Assembly: GCA_012656075.1 (NCBI GenBank)
Contig: JAAKBF010000062.1
Span: forward strand, 186,001-250,000
Length of the DNA stretch: 64,000 nucleotides
DNA from: Phytophthora hibernalis
Lineage: Eukaryota; Oomycota; Peronosporomycetes; Peronosporales; Peronosporaceae
Direction of reading: 5' to 3'
Translations under genes and position numbers: made by a program
Notes under the pieces: model-generated
The model's database searches: none
What the model saw: only the letters and a program-made list of their open reading frames with translations
What the model was told of the DNA's origin: nothing
Shown: positions 53,906 to 64,000 of the stretch, one piece after another
Layout: every line of letters begins with the position of its first letter
How positions within the stretch are numbered: the first letter of the stretch is position 1

Positions 53906-56221
53906 ATGGGTTTCTCCACCAGGCCGTCTCGCCCGGCTCCGCGAGATGGCAGCGACCTCATCAAAGATTTCGTGCATGAAGCTGATCAGCGTCGCGTTAT
54001 CTGCCGGTAGGATTGTAGTACATTTCTGTTGATTTGGTGGCGTTGCTCTCAGCGCTCTCTGTTTTGGTGTTTGCAGCTTCGCTCGGAATGGGAGAAAGTT
54101 GACGCCACGACCCCGGGGCACCGACATACACAGGCTCCATCTCGACCGACCAGAAAAATCTTAAAGATGATCAATTGGAAGTTCGATCGGGGACACCTGT
54201 GCATCATACCGATAACCAAGAGGAGCAAGACACGGCAGCAGTGGTCGAGGGGCTATTTACTACCAAGCACGTACATCGCAATCGTCAGATATCATTGACC
54301 CCTGCAATGCTGCCTGCCGCAGCCGCTGCGGCGGCAACTGGTCTGGGTCTGAACAACAAACCAATATTCACCTTTACCCGACGCAAGCTTCAGATGGACA
54401 GTGTTAACGCCCAAGCTGGTTCGGGACCACGCACCAGCGATAGTTCACATCGAGCAATGTTGATCACCTCTCCAACCGTTGCTATCGGTCATCGTTCCAG
54501 GACAAGCCATTTGGCCGCCAAGCTCGACGCCATTTTGCGAAGCTCCCCTTGGATGCGACGCAAGGTTGTGATGCAGCCTCAAACGAACAACCTCAGTCAG
54601 CGAGGGTTCACTAATGTGTCAACATTGCGGCTACTATCAACTCATTCGACCTCGATGCCCCCACTTCATAGCCACCAGGAGACCGTCGATGCCTCACTTG
54701 GCAGCAGATCTAATCGAAAGCGTGGTTCCAACTTCAACGGTGAAGACACAAGAGAACTAGAAAAGCGGATTATGGTTCCCTTTCAACGCTGTACGTGCCT
54801 TGCATGGTCCGATGTTGACTGTATCCTGACGCGTGAACCTTAACTTTCGTCGTTGTGTGCACCTTTGACAGTTGTTCGACGTTGGCGCGAACGAAGGCGG
54901 CGATCAGAGCATGCAGCTCTCAGCATTATGAACGGCAATGGTTCTAATCAGCTGAACAACACACCGTTTAGTCCTGCCAATGCCAACGGTGTTATAGGAC
55001 GTCACGGTGGCAAGTTGCGCCGCGAAATTGAAGCACAGTCGTCTACTGTTGCGAGTATCCTGAGTCGCCGGATGATTAGCGAGGTGCCAGCATTGAAGTT
55101 CTTTGACGAAGGCGAGCCTACTATTGCCCAGCAAAATGTTGTTAACTCCATATCAGCGTCTGCTGTCGCACCTCGAGCAATGACATTTCGTGAAACCAGG
55201 GACGAGTCTACTGGCACGATGAAGTTGCAGCTCTCCAAGACTCCGCATCAGACGCTTGGTGAGTTGATGGTTTCTAAGGCTGATGAATTAGGTACATCAC
55301 CGCTCCGTCGAACAACCCCGAGGGGCGTCTGCTACACACTTGATACGACAGGTTGCCGGCGCATTAAAATGCAATCCGGTGGTCCAGTTCGTTCAAATAG
55401 GCCAGGTGTGCATGCGTCGCAGAATCAACACCAGAGGACTGAGGAAACCACAATCGAGAGGGCTACGAGCAAGACTCTTCGACGAAAGTACGTTGAGTGA
55501 CTTGCTCAAACATGGAAAATGGCGGCTAAAATACCAGTCGTTGTGTTTGAATAGGATGATCCGGCGCGTGAAGGTTAAACGCCGGGCGATCGGGAGACTT
55601 ACTGAGGACTTTCAGAAATCCAAGAATGCATTGTCGGCGAAGCTTGGATCCCAGCTAGGTATGTTGGATGATGAACAAATTTACGCTTTGTTGATCTCAA
55701 TTGTACTAGTAATTTACATGCCGAAATGCTCGCAGCTCTTCGCCAAGCCGAAGGTGAGAGAATGCTCAGTAAACGGTTATCGCTGCTGCATACCGACGAT
55801 GCCGAGTTGCCACCGCACATGGCTGCCAAGGAGTTGGCTCTGGCCAGACTGCGTTTCAAGAAAGCAAATCTACAGGCAAGTTGTCAAACCTTAGCTGTGC
55901 TGGGCGCTGCACTGCATCATATTGAGACTGCAGGCGAAGTCAGCGGGCGTGATATTTCGTCGGGTGAGCAGCATTTTCTCGAGTTGTTGAGATGTGCAGT
56001 TGAAGGCGACCATGCGATGACATCGCTGCTAATCGATGGGATACACGGCCAATTCAACTCGGAGCAACGACAGAAACCCCTTGTCGCGGTATGTACTCGG
56101 AACTCTTGTTTTTTACGATGACGTTCGGCACAACCCTAACGCCATTTCTGCAATGCAGGGTCTACTTGCGTTGTTAGATAGAGCACGAGACAATCCAATC
56201 CAATCCGTGAAGACATCGTAG
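53906..56221 (+). CDS. Unrecognised basic protein
   Basis: Proposed exons 53906-54006, 54077-54790, 54872-55658, 55736-56088 and 56159-56221, giving about 670 residues from MGFSTRPSRPAPRDGS. Frame breaks are near 54152 (A run) and about 55480. The N-terminal two thirds are low-complexity, basic and Ser/Thr-rich (SLTPAMLPAAAAAAATGLGL; SSPWMRRKVVMQPQTNN). The C-terminal third is helical: SDLLKHGKWRLKYQSLCLN, LTEDFQKSKNALSAKLGSQL, SKRLSLLHTDDAELPP and FLELLRCAVEGDHAMTSLLI. It ends QSVKTS. I recognise no domain. Splice junctions join in frame and the helical part is clearly coding, so a real gene is likely even though its start is uncertain. Confidence 0.6.
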
Positions 56222-56275
56222 GCTTATCAAAAATGTGTCATTCCTCGTTATCATCTTGCTGTGCGTGCGCTTTAG

Positions 56276-57448
56276 TTACAATTTGGTCTTGGCGCCAGCT
56301 TCCGTCTGCGTCGTGTTCACGGCAGTGCCGAGACCTGATCCGCGCTGGCGTAGATCAGTGTCCACGATACCTCGGCCAGATGCTGGCGACGTAGATCCTA
56401 GACTTGCCGGAGTTATAGGCATCGCCGGACTCAAGCGCTGGGTCTTGCGCAGGTCATCCAGCTCACACAACAGACCCCGTCTTCGTCCTCCTCGATTGGC
56501 GGCGATAGGTCCAGGTGATGGAAGCGGTAGACCACCACACCCATAATAACGATGGCCGCGACAGCTGCAGCAACGCTGCACACGACAGCGAGCCAAGGGT
56601 ACCAACTCAGCTCGGACATGACGTACTCGTCGCTGTTGGCGAATTGCACACTGGCATCAAACTGCAGGTACACTCCCTCGCATGTACCATTAGGCTGGTT
56701 GCGCGACTGAAGCACGTAACACGGATCAATTGCGGTGCTGTTGGCTTGCTTGGTCACCAACGCCACAGTCTCCGACGACCACGGAACAGAGTAGAGGAAA
56801 GTGCCAGCCTTCATGTCGCTCGCGCGCGAGCCGTCCGCCACGAAATGGTACGTCGTGTCTTCACCGTCAAAGCCCACACTCTGGGAAACATCGTAGCTCG
56901 AACTGTTGGTCTTCCACACTGCCAGCAAGTTGCCGCACTGCACCAGACCACTCTGATGGAAGAGCTTCACTGCCAGACAGTCTGTGGATTGGCATTTGCT
57001 GCTCTGCTTGAAGTAGATCCAGTCGCTGGCCACATTCGACGCGTTGAGTGTTGTGAGCCCCTGGTCCATTGCACACTGCTCGAAGCGTCGTGACAGAGTG
57101 GCGTTGCCCACACAGCGACGGCGGTTCCTCGCCTGGAAGATGTTCTTGCAGCCCACGACAGTGCTCACGCACGTGTGTCCGTCCGCACATTGGCATTCGT
57201 CGTCGTTGCAGAAAACGTCATCAAATTGATTCCTCCCGTGGCATCACAGACGTCCACACCGCCCCTGAAGCCGACGAACTGCAGTTCTTTGCCAAGTACC
57301 CGCATGCACTGCACTCGGACGCTTCCACGAAATCCGTCAGCGTCGAAAACAACACTAGCAGCGACGCGACCCACACCCAACGAAAGCGCAGAGTCTGGCG
57401 CATTGAACGAGCCGTCGAACGCGCGAATATGAGCCGTGTAGACGCCAT
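56276..57448 (-). CDS. Type I membrane protein with Cys-rich ectodomain
   Basis: About 390 residues. The start MASTRLIFARSTARSMRQ leads to a hydrophobic signal segment (VWVASLLVLFSTLTDFVEAS). The ectodomain is Cys-rich (ECSACGYLAKNC; FCNDDECQCADGHTC, EGF-like) with several N-glycosylation sites (NAT, NAS, NSS, NST, NGT). One membrane span (WLAVVCSVAAAVAAIVIMGV) is followed by a Ser/Thr/Gly-rich cytosolic tail ending AGAKTKL. It is therefore a secretory-pathway or plasma-membrane protein; ligand and role are unknown. No RXLR motif is seen near the signal peptide, and a membrane anchor argues against a secreted effector. Frame breaks at about 57235 and 56478 (GGGG run) are likely sequence errors. 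Confidence 0.72.
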
Positions 57449-57637
57449 ACCGAGCTGCTAATCACGACGTATCTCCTTGCTCTGATGCGTTCTTGAAAGT
57501 GAACTGGACAGAGTGTCAGACGCTAGCCGTTACGGTACGGTACACCTTTTATCCTAAGAGACTCATGTGGTGTACACAACTATTGTGTTACTTACATCAA
57601 GTGGTTTCGACATCAAACCTCAGACTCAAACCGACTG

Positions 57638-58978
57638 ATGAGCACGAGTGTGGGCTATCGCCGCCGCGATGCGAACGCTTCGGACGCGATCGCCGCTATC
57701 CTGCACCCGGACGAAGGCTTTCGGTATGTTAACTATCTGACCCAGTATTTTCACAGCTGGTTATTGTTGCTTTTGGAGTGTTTTTAACCATTATTTGCAC
57801 TATTTTCTGTCTTTTGGTTTGCAGAGAGAAGCAGCAGCGCAAAGGGGTGACGCCCAAGGACTTTGAGCGTGAGAATAAGTTACGTGTCAGGCAACTTCAG
57901 GTGGAGAACCGCGACCGTCGACGTCAAGAGGTACTATGAGACTGTGAAGGAGCTTCTGTTGGGGACTGGAGCTAAGTTGTCGCGTGTAGATTCAGGAAGC
58001 CAAGCAGCAGCAAGAGTTCAAGTTGACAAAGTTCAAGAACGTGCGTCCCCGGGTCTTACAGGACGGAGAGGTGCTGCTACAGGATCTGTTGGGGAGGAGA
58101 AGGTTGTTGGCTGACCATTTTTGTGTCTGCTGCTGCGTTTAGTCTAGAAATGGGGAGCAGGTTAAGAAGCACGACTTTTTGCGACGAGGTGGACGGTCGT
58201 CTTCGCTCGCGTCGACACCTAGATCGGTGTCTTCATCACTTCGGACACCTTCTGCACCTGGATCGGTGACTTCGTCACTTCGGACGCCGTCTGCACCGCG
58301 AAGTGAACCCGGTTCGGTGTCTAGGTTGCGGTCTCCGTCGCACTCGGTTTCTAGCAGCGGTAGCAGACGTCTTACCCATCGCAAGGCTCCAGTTCCATCG
58401 CTTACGGAGCTAGAGCGGAGAGAGGAGGAGCTGGCGAAATTGGTACGTGTTGGTGGAGCAGGGTTATCCGACCATTTTCGTCTGATGGTTTACTGCTGTG
58501 ATTTGTGCAGAACAAAAAGGAGCGCGTAGATTTTGTCAACGCCAACGCTTGGGAGGTTATCAAGAGGGCGCCTTCGGTGCGCATTGATGAGGACCATGAG
58601 ACACGGTCTGTGAATCGTAACTTTGGCCGCATTCCAAAGTATTTACTGGAGCGCAAGGAGCAATGGGCTCGAGACGAAGAAGAGCGGCGAAGAAATGCCC
58701 CAGACCCGGATTGCCCACCAGGCATGGTACGACTCGATGAGGACGAGCGAGTCCGCACATTGGGTGTGCTGCGGAAGTCGTTGATGGAGGCCCAGTTTCG
58801 TATGAACTCACTGCCACTCCGCATCGAAACTATGAACCAAATCCGGCGGAAGAACGAGCTGGAAAGAAAACTACAAGAGATTGAAGACGCTATCAAGGTC
58901 TTTGATCGTGCGAAAGTGTACGTGGCTGAACCACTCTCAGAGAACAACCGAGAGCGCACGGGTAGCATCGCTGCCTAG
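57638..58978 (+). CDS. Enkurin-domain protein, ENKD1-like
   Basis: Exons 57638-57723, 57825-57930, 57996-58102, 58148-58442 and 58511-58978, all in frame; start MSTSVGYRRRDANAS. The N-terminal FERENKLRVRQLQVENRDRR and FKLTKFKNVRPRV resemble the N-terminus of ENKD1. A Ser/Pro-rich linker holds two 13-residue repeats (SVSSSLRTPSAPG, SVTSSLRTPSAPR). The C-terminal enkurin domain is clear: NFGRIPKYLLERKEQWARDE, RVRTLGVLRKSLMEAQFRMN, LPLRIETMNQIRRKNELERK and LQEIEDAIKVFDRAKVYV. Enkurin-domain proteins sit on microtubules of cilia and basal bodies, consistent with a flagellated zoospore. The third intron has a GTTGTT donor. It converges on SBDS with only 69 bases between stops. Confidence 0.85.
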
Positions 58979-59047
58979 TTACTCGGGTCCAGAACTACGT
59001 GTATTAGCAACACGTTACTGGTAAGCGAAACACGAAAGTTCTGCAGC

Positions 59048-60254
59048 TTAGCTCATCGAGGAGAGGAAGTCCTCCACGTCTTCTGTGTCAAGCTCCGTGA
59101 ACTCTTCCTCGCTAATCACAGGTTGCTTCTTGGATTTGCGCTTGAGATTGTAGCGGTGCCACTCGGAGCGGAAGTGCTCACGGTATTTGCTCATATCAGC
59201 GCTGAAGTCGCCTCCGCATGTGCTGCACGGCCGCGTCTTCTTTGCCTCGCCACTGGCAGCAGCTGCCGCTACCGGCGCTGGAGGAGGAGCAGCAACAGGA
59301 GTATTTGATAGCCCTAGACGCTCTGTCTTCTGTGAGATCTCATCGTCAATAGTGTGCTCACCCTCCTGGTGGCTCTTCAGATCAATCACTTCCAGTGAGC
59401 CTTCGCCAGCCGTGTGCTCCTGGACGAGCGAGTTGACGATGCGGTACGATCCCGGCGTGATAAGCACCACCATCCGCACGGTGTCGCTGCCCGTCTGCGC
59501 AATAATTTCCGCGTCTTCCTTCTTCAGCCCTGTCTTGATCGCCTGCGCGCCTGATGCCGGCGTCGTCACCTGAATTTTCATCTTTGCACGTGCCAGCGGA
59601 AGGTGCTCGGGCAGCTTCTTGATCAGCTCCAGCGCCTGTTGCTTGGCACTCCGGTTCGGGATGACAGCGTAGTGGATCTCCTTCATCACGCGTTCAATCA
59701 CTGTGTACTGCACAACATCAAAAGTCAGCGAACGCAACTCCAAACCAGCAAAGAAGAAGGTTTTGCAGTGTACCGGATACGGGCGGTTCGAATTGGGGTT
59801 CACGCACTTGTCCGCCACAATAGTGGCAATATCACGGTACATACTACATACAAAAACAACAGCAACACACAACAAAATGCTCAGTTAACCCCCAGGCATT
59901 GATACATAACAGAAGGCTATGGACGTACTTTTCAACGAGTGCCTTGCGCTCTCCCTCGGAAACCTGCAGCTCGCCATGGTCGAGGATGGCACGACACGCC
60001 TGTTCCTCGCTTTGCACGCCAAAAGCCTTGACCCAGTCGCTCTTCTTGGCGAACTTGCCCTTGGACACGTTCTCGTAGACTTTATCGATCTGCAACACCT
60101 CGTCGATGTCTTCTTCCACGCCGTTGCGCCAGTTGAAGACCTTGTTCTTGTAGCACGCGATCTCGAAGCGCTTTCCGCCCTTGCGCATGCGCACCACGGC
60201 CACGTTCGTGAGCACGATCTTGCCCACGGGCTGGCTGATGCGGCCGCCACTCAT
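59048..60254 (-). CDS. SBDS: SBDS ribosome maturation factor with C-terminal zinc finger
   Basis: Exons 60254-59930, 59843-59774 and 59707-59048, in frame, about 350 residues from MSGGRISQPVGKIVLTNVAV. SBDS signatures include KGGKRFEIACYKNKVFNWRN, FGVQSEEQACRAILDHGELQ, MYRDIATIVADKCVNPNSNR and VIERVMKEIHYAVIPNRSAK. The core of domains I-III is followed by an extension absent from human SBDS: an Ala/Pro linker and a C2H2-type finger CSTCGGDFSADMSKYREHFR with SEWHRYNLKRK, then an acidic end. SBDS with EFL1 releases eIF6 from 60S subunits in the cytoplasm; the finger may add RNA binding. There is no frame break. Confidence 0.95.
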
Positions 60255-62189
60255 GGTTACTGGAGCGGGTTGACGTTTCTTTGGATAGAAGACAGAAAGA
60301 TTGACGGATTTAAATTGTGTCGTACTGACACACCAATAAAACATAGTTTACTGGGCCATGCGAGGTTGAAAGGGGTAGTTTAAGATCGAATTGGGTTGTA
60401 CTTCTCATCAAAGCATCGCAGCCCTAAAACGACATGCACATGCACATGCAGAGCAAGCGGCGCGGGGATTGAAGAAGGGAGACCGATGCACAGGCATTGC
60501 ATTGCAATGGCTCCGCGAGGTTGAAGTTACTCGCACTGCAACCGACGTTGCACTTGCCCTTCCCCGGTTTCGTCACGGACGATAAAGATGGCCAGCACTG
60601 AGAAAATTACTGCGACGCGCGCCAAATCTCTGTTTCTGTTTCCAGAGATGTCTCGCCTCAAGAAGAGTGCAAAGCGCAGAACAGCATTGTGTGCATGTGT
60701 CGCCGCGCCAATACCGGTAGTTATTAATACCCCGGTACAGTATTACAGTAATACCGGGGCGCCATCTCGCGTTGCTTACTCCGTCGTATCGAGACGAAAC
60801 GGGGTTTGGTCTTCGGATACATGTCTTCCTCGCTTCCAGCCGGGGCCGGAGCTTCACTCGCGGTTCCCCATCGAGAATTCGGTGCGCAGTGGCAACTTGT
60901 CGTACCCTCCCCATCAGTTGATCCGGAACAACACTGTGCGGGCCAGGCTGGCCGCCAGCATCACCGCGCTACGCTGCTTGGCGCCGACCCGAAGCTTCGA
61001 CAGTCTCAGCCTGGGAAATGGCCACACGAAGTTGATGCTGCGTTGATACGTCGCGAGGATCAGCGCTTGAATTATCAGACGGGGTCGGGGACAGGCGCGG
61101 TGCCGCGCGAGTTGCATGGCGCAAGCACACGACGCAAGAAGTTCCTGCCTGGAAGTTCCGAGCCGTGATCGGGTGGCGGCGAACGCGACGCGTTGCGCGT
61201 TTCGGGAGGCATTGAAAGTTGTCTCCGTGCCATTTTCGCATCGAAACGGTTGTCGTCTACAGTATCCTGTAGGACATGTATGTAACTGCTGCGAGTGAAT
61301 AAGTTGCACTGGTCCGAAGCTGTCGGTGGCGCAGCGCAAGCTTTGCGCGTGTTTCACGTTCACTGCCCATGGTCCGCCGAGGTTGAGCAGTTCAACTTGA
61401 ACTACGTGTCAACTGGCGAGGCCATCTGCCAACGAGGTCGAGCGGTTGGGGCTTGCATAGCCCCTCGGAACCAACGGCCGAACGTCCAGGCTCGAGCACA
61501 AGCATCATCAGCCAGCAGCTTTTTCCACGCGGCGCCATCGCCATCGAGAACCCTCCGCTTTGCTTGAACGCCGCGGTATCTATGGGCGCCCGGCGGGGCG
61601 GACAGTCAATCGTGCTGGTCGAGTGCACGAGGACCATCCAAACCATGGCGGGGCTCTGATTGGCCGCGCACGCGCGACCTTCGTCTCAAGTCTCAAGCGA
61701 GCGATCGCCTCCGACGGCGTCGCTTGGCGTCGCCACCTGTTGCCGGAACGCGACTTGACCTTGCAATTTGCAGTGCAAAGTGGCACAAGTCACTGCTTCG
61801 CTGGCAAATCGGGTGAAGCGCGGGGTTCAGCCACCGATCCGCTCGCTCCTGGTTGGTGGCATGCAGCTCCAGCGCCGACCTGGACGCGAATGAGCGGATA
61901 CCCGTCGTTGTATCGCCTTGATGTGCGCCGTGAGAAATGCCGGCGACACGTCCGGTCTCTGTTCGGGAGTGATGGTCCATACAAACCTCAAGATGTGGGC
62001 GTTTCGCTTTTTGTGTGGTTGTGGTGTGCGAGCGAACGTCCAATCGCTGTAGCCAGCTTCGGCGGGCCAGGAACCACCGACTCATTACGCAATTTACACA
62101 GCTTCGGCCACTCCACAGCTCCAGCGGTTCGCCCCGCTACCAGTACTATTCCCGCCCAGGACGACCCAGCGCCTCGATCTAATAACACC
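60255..62189. other. Gene-poor GC-rich stretch
   Basis: About 1.9 kb between SBDS and the next recognised gene. Open frames on both strands (for example 61560-62693 plus, 61693-62085 minus) are GC-driven, Arg/Ala/Pro-rich and lack domains. Short AATACCGG-type repeats occur at 60709-60760. The rest shows no recognisable gene. Confidence 0.4.
60709..60760. repeat. Short AATACCGG-type direct and inverted repeats
   Basis: Three variants occur within 50 bases: AATACCGGTAG, TAATACCCCGGTA and TAATACCGGGGCG. CCCCGGTA (60730-60737) and TACCGGGG (60752-60759) form an inverted pair with a 14-base loop. It could be a relic of a mobile-element end. Confidence 0.6.
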
Positions 62190-62838
62190 ATGAGCTTCTC
62201 CTGCGTCGTGCCCGTCTCACCCGTAGCCGCGCTCAAGCGCGCGCAGCGCAGACGACGACCTGCGCCTCCTCAAGGTCAGCAAGCAGGCCAGCGACGCGTC
62301 TCCGCACTCGCCGCGCGCCGTGGTCGCCGCCGTGTTGGCCCCGCGCCAGCAGCAGCAGCTCCGCCAGTTGCAGATGCAGCAGCAGGAGGCCGTGTCGCCC
62401 TTCGTGCTGGCGTGCGGCAACATCCGCTACGCCATCACGTTCATCCAGAACTCGCGTCGCCACGCACTGGCGCTGTGTCTACAGAACCAATGGGAGCGCG
62501 CGCTCACTGTGCTCGAGAAGATCGAGCGCGCCAACGACAAGATCTCGCGCCAGCGCCGCACCAAGGTGCGCGAGCAGGCCAACGCCAACGCCGACTGCGT
62601 GTTCGACGCGCAGGCCATGCCCGCGCATCCTCCGCAGGTGCCATCACCTGTGAAGAAGGTGTGCAAACCCAAGAGGCGCGTACGATTCAATGAACAAGTG
62701 CAAGTCGCCGACGCTGGCGTGGTCGACCGCTCGCCCGCCCCCATGCCTATGCTCATGAGAGACGAGATCCTCGTGCTGCGTGCATCGCGCCCCATCCCGC
62801 TCCGCAACTTCTCCGAGTTCTGGAGCTCCTCGTCGTAG
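62190..62838 (+). CDS. Small unrecognised protein with VRF motif
   Basis: About 215 residues, start MSFSCVVPVSPVAALKRA; one extra base near 62245 shifts into the frame SADDDLRLLKVSKQASD. The centre is a helix (ALALCLQNQWERALTVLEKI) resembling a MIT/TPR-like hairpin, preceded by Gln-rich sequence. The C-terminal half contains KPKRRVRFNEQVQVADAG, a good match to the RVxF docking motif for protein phosphatase 1, and ends IPLRNFSEFWSSSS. It may be a phosphatase-targeting protein; this is inference from one short motif. It converges on the RNase Z gene, 150 bases away. Confidence 0.6.
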
Positions 62839-62988
62839 ACTTTTATTTCCGTCTGTACCGTGAGTGCATTACGTCTGTAGCATCACTATTTATTGCCATG
62901 ACACAATACAACCATATATCGTGGCATCTCCGCCGACAACAACCTATTTGCTCCGTTCTTCTCTTCAGCCTGGTCTCAACGACTGTAG

Positions 62989-64000
62989 CTAATCGACTGA
63001 AGCGAACTTGACGTTCGGGTACCGCAAGGCGACGAAATCAGCCACCTCAGCACCCGAGCACCGTCTTCTCCTGGAGCGATGGCGGCAGACGCGTCCGGAT
63101 GCACTCGGCCAGCTCTTCGGCGTTGTAGCGCGCCGAGAAGTGGACCAACACGAGCGTACCCACCTGCTGGAACAAGTGCTCGTGGCTGGCGAGCTACAGC
63201 GGCATGACGACCACAGCAAAAGCATCGATTCAGTTGAAGACAACGTCGCGCATTGCAGAACTGAAACGCACCTGGTCGAGGTGCATGTGTCCGCGGTCGA
63301 CGGCGTCTTGAACGGACTTGCCGTCATCCGCGTAGGTGGCCTGTGAGTTGCACAAATTAGTCAAGTGCCTCTTATTCCGTACAGTACAGCGCTGCACCTC
63401 GGTGATGAGCACTTTCACGTGCAGCAAGTCCTTGGCACGCTCGTCACCATCTGCCGATGTGAAGGCCTCGATGGTGGTGTCGCCCGTGTACGCGATTTCG
63501 GGCGTCAGCTCTGCACTCGTGATCTCGTGACCCGAACGTTTAAGAGCCGCAATCTCCTGACCTGGTAGATGTCTGTACTCTGGTTTCAACCGGTTCTTCT
63601 TCTCGTACATAATGAAGCCGAGACTGGGCACGCGGTGCTTCGTGGGCACAGCACGCACCATGTACTTGGGCGAGATGTGAACCTCGTCGAACGCCTGTTG
63701 TGGCACAAGTCGAGCGGGGAATGGCTCTTCGCCCTGCATGGCCGCTGTGCTCTGCAAAATGCTCTCCAGGTGGGGAACTAGGTGAGCAGGTACGAAATAC
63801 TGCGCCGGCTTCTGCTTCTGCAGCGCTCGCCGTGCAGCATGCGCCACCAACGCACCGATGTGGTCAATGTGGCCGTGTGTGATGAACACGTGCGATTTAC
63901 TAACCACGCGGTCAATGAGGCAACCCAGGTCGAACGCTATGTCAATGGAGTCCACGTAGCAGCAGGATTCGATGCCGGCAACGCAGCGCACGTGCAGCGT
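62989..64000 (-). CDS. RNase Z (tRNA 3' endonuclease), 3' part
   Basis: The gene runs off the right edge. Exons in the window are >64000-63398, 63340-63245 and 63193-62989. The metallo-beta-lactamase motif FITHGHIDHIG supplies the zinc-binding His/Asp residues; EIAYTGDTTIEAF gives the second conserved Asp, and DDGKSVQDAVDRGHMHLDQ and LVLVHFSARYNAEEL complete the tRNase Z core. The enzyme cuts 3' trailers from pre-tRNAs in nucleus or mitochondria. Length and spacing suit the short form or the C-terminal half of the long form; the 5' part is needed to tell. Introns have GTGCAG and GTTGTC donors. One base is lost near 63050 just before the C-terminus GAEVADFVALRYPNVK. Confidence 0.88.

Noticed and set aside
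56276..57448. Secreted RXLR-type effector
   Set aside because: There is a signal peptide but no RXLR/EER motif, and a membrane span with a cytosolic tail is present.
61560..62693. 377-codon plus-strand frame in the GC-rich region
   Set aside because: Its product is Arg/Ala/Pro-rich without domains and overlaps the better-supported gene at 62190-62838 in another frame.
1..64000. Programmed frameshifting or mass pseudogenisation as the cause of the frame breaks
   Set aside because: The breaks occur in unrelated housekeeping genes, at different short homopolymers, without slippery-site or structure patterns. Sequencing error explains them better.
1..64000. tRNA, rRNA, CRISPR array or intact transposon
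   Set aside because: I looked for T-loop and D-loop patterns, regularly spaced repeats and transposase or reverse-transcriptase motifs and saw none. A tRNA could still be missed by eye.

Overview
The window is nuclear DNA of a eukaryote, most likely an oomycete of the Phytophthora/Pythium/downy-mildew group. The evidence is indirect but consistent: about 29 protein genes in 64 kb on both strands; short introns of about 50-125 bases with GTACG/GTAAG/GTGAG donors; very short spacers; initiator-like TCATTYY...CATTT motifs just upstream of some start codons; flagellar genes; and domain fusions typical of stramenopiles. I saw no rRNA, tRNA, CRISPR array or intact transposon.

Layout. 0-9 kb: the 3' end of a MOCS3/Uba4-like E1-rhodanese gene, a plant-like PHD-finger regulator, a NEK kinase fused in frame to the ciliary transport protein IFT57, a PP-loop protein resembling bacterial MurL, and an ankyrin protein with a decayed partial copy beside it. 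9.6-20.7 kb: a DENN-WD40 trafficking protein (SCD1/DENND3 layout), a divergent kinesin, an F-box protein, a DOT1-like methyltransferase and an Rsa3-like ribosome-assembly protein. 20.9-35 kb: a neuropathy-target-esterase-type phospholipase, a PH-kinase-EF-hand protein, a very large LRR-IQ-B-box-WW protein and a POT/PTR peptide transporter. 36-47 kb: two unrecognised proteins, NECAP, bystin, RhoGDI, a PH-DEP-DEP-TM-CRAL-TRIO protein and an EF-hand coiled-coil protein. 47.7-64 kb: an SRPK kinase, two large and one small unrecognised proteins, a type I membrane protein, an ENKD1-like enkurin protein, SBDS and the 3' part of an RNase Z.

The genes do not form one pathway. Recurring themes are ribosome and RNA maturation (bystin, SBDS, Rsa3-like, RNase Z, SRPK, MOCS3-like), flagellum/microtubule work (NEK-IFT57, kinesin, enkurin, possibly the EF-hand coiled-coil and IQ proteins) and membrane traffic or lipid signalling (DENN-WD40, NECAP, CRAL-TRIO, NTE, PH-kinase, RhoGDI).

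A technical feature dominates. More than 35 reading-frame breaks interrupt otherwise well-conserved genes. Nearly all look like one base lost from a short run of identical bases, which points to uncorrected sequencing or assembly error rather than gene decay. The coordinates below therefore span whole genes across these breaks and across introns; exon borders are given where I could place them.
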